In this document: positions 17,538-25,128 of the stretch, one piece after another | Position numbering within the stretch: position 1 is the stretch's first letter | How the letters are laid out: each line of letters opens with the position of its first letter | Assembly: GCA_035699085.1 (NCBI GenBank) | Contig: DASSBG010000033.1 | Location: forward strand, 1-55,060 | From: DASSBG01 sp035699085 | Lineage (GTDB): Bacteria > Pseudomonadota > Gammaproteobacteria > Xanthomonadales > Rhodanobacteraceae | Direction of reading: 5' to 3' | DNA: 55,060 nucleotides | The notes under the pieces: generated by a model | What the model saw: only the letters and a program-made list of their open reading frames with translations | Told to the model about the DNA's origin: nothing | Databases searched by the model: none | Made by a program: the position numbers and the translations under genes

Positions 17538-18983
17538 TCAGGGCGGGGTGAAGCGAACCACGAAGCTGGCGCCGCCAAGATCCTGCGACGGCCCCACCTC
17601 GAAGTCCGCCTGGTAGGCGCGCACGATGTCCTGCACGATGGCCAGGCCGATGCCGGTGCCCTGGGTACGCTCGTCGCCGCGCACCCCGCGCTGCAGGATG
17701 CGCTCAAGCTGGCCCACCGGTATGCCCGGTCCGTCATCCTCGATCCCCAGTTCCAGTCCCGGCCGCGTGCGATCGGCGAAGTGCAGAACGTGGGCACGCA
17801 CCAACACCCGGTGGTTGGCCCACTTGAAGGCATTCTCCAGCAGGTTGCCCATCAATTCCATCAGGTCGCCACGCTCGCCGTAGAACTGCGCCCGCGGCTC
17901 GATCTCGAATTCGCAGAGCACGTTCTTGCCGGCATAGACCTTCTCCAGGCTGCGCACCAGGTCCTCGGCCTGCGGTTCAACCCGGATCGGCGCGGCGAAC
18001 GTCGGGTGGCCGCTGGTTGCCGCGCGCGAAAGCTGGTAGGCGACGATCTCGTCCATCCGCCGCAACTGCTCGACCATGCCCTGCCGCGAGGCCTCCGTCA
18101 CCTCCTCCAGGTCGAGCCGGGACCGCATTACCGCCAGCGGCGTCTTCAGGCTGTGGGCCAGGTCGGCGAGAATGTTGCGGTAATGGAAGATGCGGTCGCG
18201 TTCGCTGTCGATGAAGTTGTTGAGCCCGCTGGCCATGCCGGCGACCTCGGCCGGATAGTCGGCCGGCAGGTGGTCGCGCGCGCCACGCTCGATTTCGGCG
18301 AGGTCGCGTGAAATGCGCCGCAGCGGCGCCAGGCTCCAGCGCAGCAGCAGCAGTTGCAGCAGCAGCAGCGCACAGCCGATGCCGGTCAACCAGACCATCA
18401 AGGTGCGGCGGAAAGCGTGCAGCTGGTTGAGATACGGCCGCTGGTTCTCGGCAATGTGGAACGTGAGATTCAGTTCGCTGCCATCGGGCAGCACCCAGGC
18501 CACGCCCTCGCTCAGCACGTAGACCGCGCCAAGCGCCGTCTCCAGCGGTCCGCGGAAAAGCGTTTGCGCCGGCCGCAGCGACTGCGTCATCGGCAGGTCG
18601 CGGCCCAGCGCGGAGGGCGAGACCCAGTCGATGCCGGGACCGGTCACCGCGGCATACAGGCCGGAGCCGGGGCGCATGAAATCGGGGTTGGGTTGCACGT
18701 CTGGCGGGATCAGCGTGCCGTAGCGGCTGACATCGACGCGCGCCATGTAGGCGTACGCGTAGCTCTGCAGCCGATCGCGCATCGCGCTGCGCGCGCCTTG
18801 CGCATAGGCACGGTCGAGGGCAAAGCCGGTGGCGCCGAGAAACACCAGCAGCACCAGGCCCGTGGCCCAGACCGAGCGCGCAGCCAGTGACAGGGGGTGC
18901 CGAGCCCGCGGCCGATCCTGCACGGGCTGCGGCGCGCCAGCTGGCGGCCCGGTGTTGCTGCGCACCTGCTGCCGCGCTGCCAT
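17538..18983 (-). CDS. PhoQ-like sensor histidine kinase
   Basis: Protein of 481 aa. It has an N-terminal membrane helix (VWATGLVLLVFLGATGFAL), a periplasmic sensor of about 150 residues, a second helix (VWLTGIGCALLLLQLLLL) and a HAMP linker. The H-box LADLAHSLKTPLAVM (His277), N-box LLENAFKWA, G1 box EDDGPGIP and G2 box GTGIGLAIV follow. The layout fits the PhoQ group that senses divalent cations or peptides at the outer face. The ATG at 18983 is used; a GTG at 19022, right after the regulator's stop, would add 13 residues and is a serious alternative. It pairs with the response regulator upstream. Confidence 0.88.
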   Translation of the reverse strand: MAARQQVRSNTGPPAGAPQPVQDRPRARHPLSLAARSVWATGLVLLVFLGATGFALDRAYAQGARSAMRDRLQSYAYAYMARVDVSRYGTLIPPDVQPNPDFMRPGSGLYAAVTGPGIDWVSPSALGRDLPMTQSLRPAQTLFRGPLETALGAVYVLSEGVAWVLPDGSELNLTFHIAENQRPYLNQLHAFRRTLMVWLTGIGCALLLLQLLLLRWSLAPLRRISRDLAEIERGARDHLPADYPAEVAGMASGLNNFIDSERDRIFHYRNILADLAHSLKTPLAVMRSRLDLEEVTEASRQGMVEQLRRMDEIVAYQLSRAATSGHPTFAAPIRVEPQAEDLVRSLEKVYAGKNVLCEFEIEPRAQFYGERGDLMELMGNLLENAFKWANHRVLVRAHVLHFADRTRPGLELGIEDDGPGIPVGQLERILQRGVRGDERTQGTGIGLAIVQDIVRAYQADFEVGPSQDLGGASFVVRFTPP

Positions 18984-19023
18984 GCGCAGCGCGCGGGCGC
19001 GCTTGCTCAGCCCCGCAACCACC

Positions 19024-19719
19024 TCATGCTTCGTCCTCGGTTTCTTCACGAGGAATCGCGAAGCGGTAGCCACGGCCGCGAACCGTCTCGATCGGTTTCA
19101 GTTCGCCGTCACCGTCCAGCTTGCGCCGCAGGCGCCCAATGAACACCTCCAGCACGTTGGAGTCGCGGTCGAAGTCCTGCTGGTAGATGTGCTCCGTGAG
19201 GTCGGCCTTGGACACCAGCTCGCCCGCGTGCAGCATCAGGTACTCCAGCACCTTGTATTCGTAGCTGGTGAGGTCGACCGGCTTGTCGTCCACGCTTACC
19301 GTTTGCGCGGTGGTGTCGAGCTGGATAGGGCCGCAGCGCAGCACCGGCCGCGACCAGCCGCTGGCGCGGCGTACCAGCGCGTTGATACGGGCGAGCAGCT
19401 CCTCGACGTGGAACGGCTTCACCAGGTAATCGTCGGCGCCGTATTTGAGCCCCTCGACCTTGTCCTGCCAGCTGCCGCGCGCGGTCAGGATGAGGATGGG
19501 ATACTTGCGCTCCTCCTCACGCAGCGTGCGCACCAGGTCCATGCCCGACATCTTGGGCAGGCCGAGGTCAATGATCGCGAGGTCGAATGGCACCTCGCGG
19601 CCAAGATACAGGCCTTCCTCACCGTCCGACGCCGCGTCCACCGCGAATCCATCGCGCTTCAGCCGTGCCGCGAGCGTCTCGCGCAACGGCGCCTCGTCTT
19701 CCACCAGCAATATGCGCAT
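19024..19719 (-). CDS. PhoP-like OmpR-family response regulator
   Basis: Protein of 231 aa. The receiver domain has the acidic pocket VEDE (Glu7, Asp8), the phospho-acceptor Asp51 (LAIIDLGLP), and Lys in DDYLVKPF. The C-terminal winged helix (about 130-225) shows LTSYEYKVLEYLMLHAGELVSK and the recognition region DSNVLEVFIGRLRRKL, closing with ETVRGRGYRF, typical of OmpR/PhoP. It is partnered by the kinase at 17538. Its start overlaps the stop of the PepSY gene by one base (TGATG), so PepSY-regulator-kinase are translated as a unit. Confidence 0.93.
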   Translation of the reverse strand: MRILLVEDEAPLRETLAARLKRDGFAVDAASDGEEGLYLGREVPFDLAIIDLGLPKMSGMDLVRTLREEERKYPILILTARGSWQDKVEGLKYGADDYLVKPFHVEELLARINALVRRASGWSRPVLRCGPIQLDTTAQTVSVDDKPVDLTSYEYKVLEYLMLHAGELVSKADLTEHIYQQDFDRDSNVLEVFIGRLRRKLDGDGELKPIETVRGRGYRFAIPREETEDEA

Positions 19720-20018
19720 CAGTGTTTCTCCTTGCTATTGAGCTTGGCGTTGGTAAGCACGGGCGTCCGCCCGCGATGTGAATCCACTTCCACCACCCGT
19801 ACGCGGCCGTCCGCGGTCAGGATCTTGATGCGGTACTTGCCGCCGCGGCGGCTGCGTACCGTGTCGGCGGCCAGCACCCGGCCACCTGAATCGGCTTGCA
19901 CCTGGTCGACCGCCTGCTGCAGCGTGAGCGGCCGCCCGGAATCAGGCGGCGGCTGCACCGAGCTGGCAACCGCCAGCGCGGCCATCACGCCCAGCAGCTG
20001 GGGTGTGTGCATCCACAT
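19719..20018 (-). CDS. Exported PepSY-domain protein
   Basis: Protein of about 99 aa. The ATG at 20018 gives a plausible signal peptide (LLGVMAALAVASSV). The mature part is one PepSY module, LTLQQAVDQVQADSGGRVLAADTVRSRRG, then KYRIKILTADGRVRVVEVD. PepSY proteins sit in the periplasm and are known or suspected modulators of peptidases or sensor kinases. Being first in the operon with a PhoQ-like kinase, it probably tunes that sensor. A GTG at 20078 would extend the protein by 20 residues, but they do not look conserved. Confidence 0.75.
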   Translation of the reverse strand: MWMHTPQLLGVMAALAVASSVQPPPDSGRPLTLQQAVDQVQADSGGRVLAADTVRSRRGGKYRIKILTADGRVRVVEVDSHRGRTPVLTNAKLNSKEKH

Positions 20019-20097
20019 GAACAGGGATGTTAACCGAGCAGACAGCAGCCACCGCGGCGCGTGAAATCGGCCGTTCACCCTCGGTCAGGTACATAAA

Positions 20098-21081
20098 TCA
20101 ACGCTGAACGACAGCTGCAGCGCCTTCCACCTCGGCCAGTGCCGCCTCGACAACCGCCCAGTCGGCTCCCGCGGCCCGCGCGCCCTCGCCCAGCGTGCGG
20201 CGGAAACCACGTGCGCCAGGCTGGCCATGGTAGAGGCCGAGCAGGTGGCGGGCGATGGCCGACAGCCGCGTCCCCGCGGCCAGCGCCGCCTCGACGTGCG
20301 GCCGAAGCCGGCGCAAGACCTCCTCGCGCGCCGGCAGCGGCACGCCGAACAGCTCCGCCTCCAGTTCCGCCAGCAACCACGGCTGGTGGTACGCGGCACG
20401 GCCGAGCATCACGCCATCGACGCCCGCGGCGAGGTGCTCGCGGACCGCCTGCATGCTGTCGATCCCGCCGTTGATGACGACGGTGAGCTGCGGCAGCTCG
20501 CGCTTCAACCGGTAGACGCGTGCGTAGTTGAGCGGCGGCACGTCGCGGTTCTCGCGCGGCGACAGGCCCTGCAGCCAGGCCTTGCGCGCGTGCACGGCAA
20601 AGACCGTGCAACCGGTCGTCCGCACCGCATCGACCAGCGCCTGCAGCGCCGCATCCTCGTCCTGGTCGTCGACCCCGAGCCGGCACTTCACTGTCACCTC
20701 GATGTCGACGGCCGCGCGCATCGCCGCCACGCATTCGGCCACCCGCGCCGGCTCGCGCATCAGGCAGGCGCCGAAGCGGCCCGACTGCACCCGGTCGGAG
20801 GGGCAGCCAACATTGAGGTTGACTTCGTCGTAGCCGAACTCCGCCGCGATGCGCGCCGCCGCCGCCAGTTCCGCCGGCTCCGACCCGCCAAGCTGCAGCG
20901 CCAACGGATGCTCGGCCTCGCCGTAACCCAGCAGATGCTCGCGATCGCCGTGCACCACCGCCGCCGAGGTCACCATTTCCGTGTACAGCCGCGCGTGCGG
21001 CGACAGCACCCGGTGGAACGCCCGGCAGTGGCGGTCCGTCCAGTCCATCATGGGGGCAACGCAGAGCGTCCAGGGCGACAT
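20098..21081 (-). CDS. dusA: tRNA-dihydrouridine synthase A
   Basis: FMN enzyme of 327 aa that reduces uridine to dihydrouridine in the tRNA D-loop. The start at 21081 (MSPWTLCVAPMMDWTDRHCR) matches the DusA N-terminus. Other marks are VNLNVGCPSDRVQSGRFGACLM with the catalytic Cys, EVTVKCRLGVDDQD, the FAVHARKAWLQGLSP loop and the FMN phosphate region NGGIDS and VMLGRAAYHQPW. The subgroup A signature PPLNY is present. It precedes the PepSY operon on the same strand with a gap of about 80 bp. Confidence 0.95.
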   Translation of the reverse strand: MSPWTLCVAPMMDWTDRHCRAFHRVLSPHARLYTEMVTSAAVVHGDREHLLGYGEAEHPLALQLGGSEPAELAAAARIAAEFGYDEVNLNVGCPSDRVQSGRFGACLMREPARVAECVAAMRAAVDIEVTVKCRLGVDDQDEDAALQALVDAVRTTGCTVFAVHARKAWLQGLSPRENRDVPPLNYARVYRLKRELPQLTVVINGGIDSMQAVREHLAAGVDGVMLGRAAYHQPWLLAELEAELFGVPLPAREEVLRRLRPHVEAALAAGTRLSAIARHLLGLYHGQPGARGFRRTLGEGARAAGADWAVVEAALAEVEGAAAVVQR

Positions 21082-21136
21082 CGGCGGCGCGGCAACAGCG
21101 GAAAGCCCGCCAGTGTAGCGGGAGGCGGGATTGCTG

Positions 21137-21208
21137 TCGGGACCGGGGAGTCGGGAGTCGGGAGTCGGGACGCGGGATCGGGTCCCCGGGTCCCGGGTCC
21201 CGATCCAG
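21137..21208. repeat. GGGAGTC-type intergenic repeat, left copy
   Basis: Three tandem GGGAGTC units (about 21148-21168) are followed by a near-palindrome whose outer arms GGATCGGG (21175-21182) and CCCGATCC (21199-21206) pair exactly. A 22-bp stretch, 21187-21208, recurs exactly at 21308-21329. Confidence 0.65.
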
Positions 21209-21300
21209 GCAGCGCTCGCGAGCGGCAGCGCATGCCCGCCGCGTTGTCGTCGCGAAGACACCTCGTGGGCCGGCACCCACAAGCCCCCAGCACCGCCTTG

Positions 21301-21380
21301 CGGGTCCCGGGTCCCGGGTCCCGATCCAGAACACCGGCTCCCGAACGCCGAATCCCGAAACCCGAGTCCCCGATCCCGGC
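21301..21380. repeat. CCCGGGT/CCCGA-type intergenic repeat, right copy
   Basis: This begins with three units of CCCGGGT, contains the exact 22-bp repeat of 21187-21208 at 21308-21329, and continues with C-rich units (ATCCCGAAACCCGAGTCCCCGATCCC) that are the reverse complement of the G-rich units on the left side. Confidence 0.6.
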
Positions 21381-21399
21381 GCTGAGCTATCCTCCCGCC

Positions 21400-21888
21400 A
21401 TGGACCTCGTGATTCTCTGGTACGTGCTGGCCGCTGTGCTGATCGTGGTCGGCTTTGCCGGCACCATCCTGCCGGCGCTGCCCGGCACCCCGCTGGTGTT
21501 CGCGGGCATGTGGCTGGCGGCATGGGCGGGCGGCTACCAGCTGATCAGCGGCTGGACGGTGCTGCTGATCGGTATCCTCGCGGCCATCGCCATGCTACTG
21601 GACTTCATCGCCGGCCTGCTCGGCGCCAAGCGCGTCGGCGCCAGCGGCCTGGCGCTCTGGGGTGCCTTCATCGGCACGGTGGTCGGCCTGTTTTTCGGCA
21701 TCCTCGGCCTGTTGCTTGGGCCGTTCGTCGGTGCCGTGATCGGTCAGCTGATCTCCGGCGGCGGCGTCAAGCGTTCGGCCCACGTCGGCGTTGCCACCTG
21801 GCTGGGCCTGCTGTTCGGCACGCTGGCCAAGCTGGCCCTGTCCTTCACCATGCTCGGCGTGTTCGTGTTCGCACTGATCATTCCGTGA
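21400..21888 (+). CDS. DUF456 family membrane protein
   Basis: Protein of 162 aa with four to five hydrophobic segments. The family signature is clear: VGFAGTILPALPGTPLVFAGMWLAAW, then LDFIAGLLGAKRVGASGLALWGAFIGTVVGLF and LLLGPFVGAVIGQLI. The Gly-rich glycine-zipper-like segments are typical. The function is unknown. Its 3' end overlaps the slipin gene's 3' end by 11 bp in convergent orientation. Confidence 0.88.
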   Translation: MDLVILWYVLAAVLIVVGFAGTILPALPGTPLVFAGMWLAAWAGGYQLISGWTVLLIGILAAIAMLLDFIAGLLGAKRVGASGLALWGAFIGTVVGLFFGILGLLLGPFVGAVIGQLISGGGVKRSAHVGVATWLGLLFGTLAKLALSFTMLGVFVFALIIP

Positions 21889-22666
21889 CGCCGGGACCAC
21901 CTCGGCCCGGGTCCGGTGCCGGCTTCAGTTTCGCCATCAACGGCTCGAGCAGGTCCAGTGGCAGCGGGAACATGATGGTATTGGTACGGTCGCCTGCCAC
22001 CTCCACCAGGGTCTGCAGATAACGCAGCTGGATCGCCTGCGGCTGCTGCCCGAGGGTCTGCGCCGCCTGCATCAGCTTTTCGGAGGCCTGCAATTCGCCT
22101 TCGGCATTGATGACCTTGGCACGGCGCTGGCGCTCGGCCTCCGCCTGCTTGGCGATCGCGCGGATCATGCCCTCGTCCAGGTCGACCTGCTTGATCTCGA
22201 CGTTGGCCACCTTGATGCCCCAGGCGACCGTGTGCTTGTCGAGGATCTCCTGGATGTCGTGGTTCAGCTTGTCGCGCTCGGCCAACATGTCGTCGAGGTC
22301 ATGCCGCCCCAGCACCGAGCGCAACGTGGTTTGCGCCAGCTGGCTGGTGGCGTCGTTGACATTCTCCACCTGGATCACCGCCTTTTCCGGGTCGATGACG
22401 CGGTAGTAGATGACGGCATTGACCTTGACCGAGACGTTGTCGCGGGAGATCACGTCCTGCGGCGGCACGGACAGCACGATCAGGCGCAAGTCGATGCGCA
22501 CGAATTGCTGCAGCACCGGCAGGATGAAGATGATGCCCGGCCCTTTCACCGTCTGGAAGCGGCCTAGCAGGAACACCACGCCGCGTTCGTATTCGCGCAG
22601 GATCTTGATCGAGCTGAGCAGGATCAGGCCGATGATGACGACCACGACACCGATGGCGTAGAACAT
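21878..22666 (-). CDS. Slipin (SPFH/stomatin-like membrane protein)
   Basis: Protein of 262 aa. The N-terminal membrane hairpin YAIGVVVVIIGLILLSSI is followed by the SPFH domain: EYERGVVFLLGRF, GPGIIFILPVLQQFVRIDLR, VPPQDVISRDNVSVKVNAVIYYRV, and a helical tail with EAERQRRAKVINAEGELQASEKL. Slipins form membrane microdomain scaffolds and are substrates or partners of NfeD proteases. The start overlaps the upstream nfeD stop by one base (TGATG), the classical nfeD-slipin operon. Confidence 0.93.
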   Translation of the reverse strand: MFYAIGVVVVIIGLILLSSIKILREYERGVVFLLGRFQTVKGPGIIFILPVLQQFVRIDLRLIVLSVPPQDVISRDNVSVKVNAVIYYRVIDPEKAVIQVENVNDATSQLAQTTLRSVLGRHDLDDMLAERDKLNHDIQEILDKHTVAWGIKVANVEIKQVDLDEGMIRAIAKQAEAERQRRAKVINAEGELQASEKLMQAAQTLGQQPQAIQLRYLQTLVEVAGDRTNTIMFPLPLDLLEPLMAKLKPAPDPGRGGPGVTE

Positions 22667-24096
22667 CAGGTTTCTCCGTTGCGGGATTGCGCACTGCCGT
22701 GCATGTTCGCGGGCGGGCGAGGCGGCAGGTCGGCTTGCGCCGTCACCTCAGCCGCCAGCGGCGCCACCTCCAGCACCAGGCCGTCCATCGCAGTGACACG
22801 AACTGCCTGCCCGGCCAGCACCGGCTCGACGCTGCGCGCCTGCCAACGCTCACCCTGGATGTGGACGGCGCCGCCCTCGCCGCGAAAGTCGACCAGCGCC
22901 TCGCCGACGCCACCGACCATCAACTCGCGGCCACTGACGACCGGCCGGCGATGGGCCCGCAGCGCCAGCCAGACAATGGCGGCGAGGATGATCGCGCCGG
23001 CGAGACTGACGCCGACCAGCAGCGGCGGCGAGATGCCGTACCCTGGCACGTCGGTATCCATCAGGATCACCGAGCCGAAGACAAAGGCGGCGATGCCGCC
23101 GAGCCCGAGGGCACCCCAGGCCGGCACGAAAGCCTCGCCGATGATCAGGCCCACACCCAGCGCGATCAGCGCCAGCCCGGCGTAGTTCACCGGCAGCAGC
23201 TGGAATGCATAGAGCGCCAGCAGCAGGCTGATGGCGCCGACCACACCCGGCAGGACGGCGCCGGGGCTGAAGCCCTCGAACAGCAGCCCGCCCAACCCGA
23301 TCAGCAGCAGCAGGTAGGCGATCGACGGGTTGGCGATCACGGCCAGCAGCCGACTGCGCCAGTCCGGCGCCCAGCTCTGCAGCCGCAGGCCGCGCGTGTG
23401 CAGAACCATCTCGCCGCTGCCGAGCTTGATTCGGCGGCCATCGGCGCGCGCCAGCAGCTGCGGTGCGTCGGCAGCGATGAGATCGATGACGTGCTGGTCC
23501 AGCGCCTGCTCGGCCGTGATACTGACCGCCTTGCGCACCGCCTGCTCCGCCCAGCCGGAATTGCGGCCGTTGCGCTCGGCCAGCGCGCGGATATAGGCGA
23601 CGGCGTCGTTGGTGACCTTGCGCGTTTCGGTGTCGCCCGGCTCGGGCGCTTTGGCCGACGAGGCTGGCGCCGGCGACGTGCCGCCGCCGAGCACCGGTAT
23701 CGGCGTCGCTGCGCCGAGGTTGGTGGCCGGCGCCATCGCCGCCACCGGGCAGGCGTAAAGGATGTAGGTGCCGGCGCTGGCGGCGCGCGAGCCGCTGGGC
23801 GCGACGAAACACAGCACCGGCACCGGCGAGGCCAGTATGGCCTTGATGATGTCGCGCATCGAACTGGACAAGCCGCCCGGCGTGTCCAGCTCCAGCACGA
23901 CGACGCGCGCCTGATGCTCGGCGGCACGGGCGAGCCCGCGCTCGATGTAGTCGGCGCTGGCCGGGCTGACGGCGCCATCGAGCCGCAACACAAGCGCGTG
24001 CGGCCCGGCAGGCGGCGAGGCCGAGGGTGCGGCCGCCAGCAGCAGCGGCAGGCACGTCATCAGCAGCAGGAACCCCAGCGGCGCAAGGCGTCTCAT
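22666..24096 (-). CDS. NfeD-family membrane serine protease, long form
   Basis: Protein of 476 aa. After a signal peptide (LLLMTCLPLLLAAA) comes a ClpP-like domain: VVVLELDTPGGLSSSMRDI, FVAPSGSRAASAGTYI (nucleophile Ser in the AASAG turn) and a catalytic Lys in ETRKVTNDAVAYIRALAERNGRN, as in the archaeal 1510-N protease. Four to five helices follow (about 255-390) and then an OB-fold (LVDFRGEGGAVHIQGERW). It probably cleaves the slipin encoded next to it and acts in membrane quality control. Long NfeD plus slipin is the established pairing. Confidence 0.92.
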   Translation of the reverse strand: MRRLAPLGFLLLMTCLPLLLAAAPSASPPAGPHALVLRLDGAVSPASADYIERGLARAAEHQARVVVLELDTPGGLSSSMRDIIKAILASPVPVLCFVAPSGSRAASAGTYILYACPVAAMAPATNLGAATPIPVLGGGTSPAPASSAKAPEPGDTETRKVTNDAVAYIRALAERNGRNSGWAEQAVRKAVSITAEQALDQHVIDLIAADAPQLLARADGRRIKLGSGEMVLHTRGLRLQSWAPDWRSRLLAVIANPSIAYLLLLIGLGGLLFEGFSPGAVLPGVVGAISLLLALYAFQLLPVNYAGLALIALGVGLIIGEAFVPAWGALGLGGIAAFVFGSVILMDTDVPGYGISPPLLVGVSLAGAIILAAIVWLALRAHRRPVVSGRELMVGGVGEALVDFRGEGGAVHIQGERWQARSVEPVLAGQAVRVTAMDGLVLEVAPLAAEVTAQADLPPRPPANMHGSAQSRNGET

Positions 24097-24405
24097 GCGC
24101 CCATCACACCCGAACTCGCGCGGCGGCACAAGTCCGGTGCCGGGATTGTGGATCGGGGATTGGGGATCGGGGCGGGGCGCACCGGTCGCGCCGCGGGTTA
24201 AGTCCGCGATTGCTCGCCGGAGGTTCGAGCCCGCCGGTCGACCGCCAGGCAGCATCGTGCCGACGCCGGGACTGGCCTGGCGGCTCACGGCCAACCTGCG
24301 GACGGGCGGCCGCCGCAGGGCCACGCGATCGGCCGCTCGCTCCATCCCCTGTTCCCTATTCCCCCATTCCCTGTCCGCCTTTGTCCCATTCCCGACCCGC
24401 GTGCA
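24097..24405. other. 309-bp intergenic region with G/C-rich repeat arms
   Basis: No gene is seen between the nfeD start and the stop of the exported hypothetical gene. Near the left end (about 24141-24176) is a G-rich run with GGGATTG and GGATCGGGG units. At the right end (about 24351-24395) is a C-rich run with TTCCCTATTCCCCCATTCCC, roughly its reverse complement. The middle holds nothing recognisable. Confidence 0.5.
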
Positions 24406-24858
24406 TCAGCGCTTGCTGATGACGAAGCTGCCGAAGGCGATGCCGACATTCCAGCCGCTGCCCTTCCCGCTCAGTGCCAGCGACACATTGCCTTTGGTCA
24501 CCACCTGGGCCTTTGCGGACTTGCCGGCGCCGGCGTGTGCCTCGGCCGAGGCATAGCCGCCAAGCACCTGGTCAATGTCGTAGACGCCCGAGAATTTGCC
24601 GATGCCGTCTTCGATGCGGGTCTTGCCGAAACTCAGCCCGCCGCCCTTGGCACTGATCTTGACGTCCATTTTCTGGCCGTTGGAACAGGTCACCGTGCCG
24701 GTGCCGCTGCTGGTTTTGTAGAACACCGACCAGCCGTGCAGGTTGAAATGCAACCGGCAGCTGATCTCTGAGGCGGCCTGTGCCGCGCGCGGCGCGGCCA
24801 GCGCCGCGGTCAACGCAACCACGGCGGCGGCGGCCGCCAATGCACCTGGCTTGTTCAT
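24406..24858 (-). CDS. Exported glycine-rich hypothetical protein
   Basis: Protein of 150 aa with a long Ala-rich signal peptide (about 1-28, ending RAAQAAS). The mature domain has two Cys (ISCRLHFNLHG and VTCSNGQKMD, possibly a disulfide), then KISAKGGGLSFGKTRIEDGIGKFSGVYDIDQVLGGYASAEAHAG, and ends in beta-strand-like GWNVGIAFGSFVISKR. The ATG at 24858 follows GAGGGAG. The composition suggests a small beta-rich envelope protein. I do not recognise the family. It is divergent from the first sedolisin gene. Confidence 0.65.
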   Translation of the reverse strand: MNKPGALAAAAAVVALTAALAAPRAAQAASEISCRLHFNLHGWSVFYKTSSGTGTVTCSNGQKMDVKISAKGGGLSFGKTRIEDGIGKFSGVYDIDQVLGGYASAEAHAGAGKSAKAQVVTKGNVSLALSGKGSGWNVGIAFGSFVISKR

Positions 24859-24999
24859 GCTGCGTTTACTCCCTCTTGTGGTTGATGGCGCTTTTTGTGA
24901 CACGTTTCCGCAGCGGCGGCAAGCGGCCCGTGACGCAGCACACGCTTCGGCCGTTTGCGAGACGGATGTATTCAGCTTGGGACTACTCTCCTCACCCGC

Positions 25000-25029
25000 T
25001 TGACAGTCCGCCGAGGGCAATGCTAGCGT
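25000..25029 (+). promoter_or_regulatory. Possible promoter of the first sedolisin gene
   Basis: A perfect -35 TTGACA (25000-25005) lies 100-130 bp upstream of the start codon. The best -10 candidate, TAGCGT at 25024-25029 with an 18-bp spacer, is weak, so the assignment rests mainly on the -35 element. Confidence 0.35.
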
Positions 25030-25128
25030 GACCGGGTTGTAGCTGTAACGCCGAGGGGGCGGCGCAGGTAGGGCGTCGCGGCCCTGTCCGTGGCGATGTC
25101 AGTACAACCACCCCGGGAGGATCCTCCA

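Larger units (their letters stand above)
21082..21399. other. 318-bp divergent intergenic region rich in G/C repeats
   Basis: Lies between the divergent dusA and DUF456 starts. Apart from the repeats listed separately I see no gene. The right half carries copies in C-rich orientation (AATCCCGAAACCCGAG), the left half copies in G-rich orientation (GGGAGTC three times), so the transcript could fold into long hairpins. Confidence 0.6.

Noticed and set aside
21137..21380. Repeat cluster as a CRISPR array
   Set aside because: Units are short, G/C-rich and irregularly spaced without unique spacers, and no cas gene is in the window.
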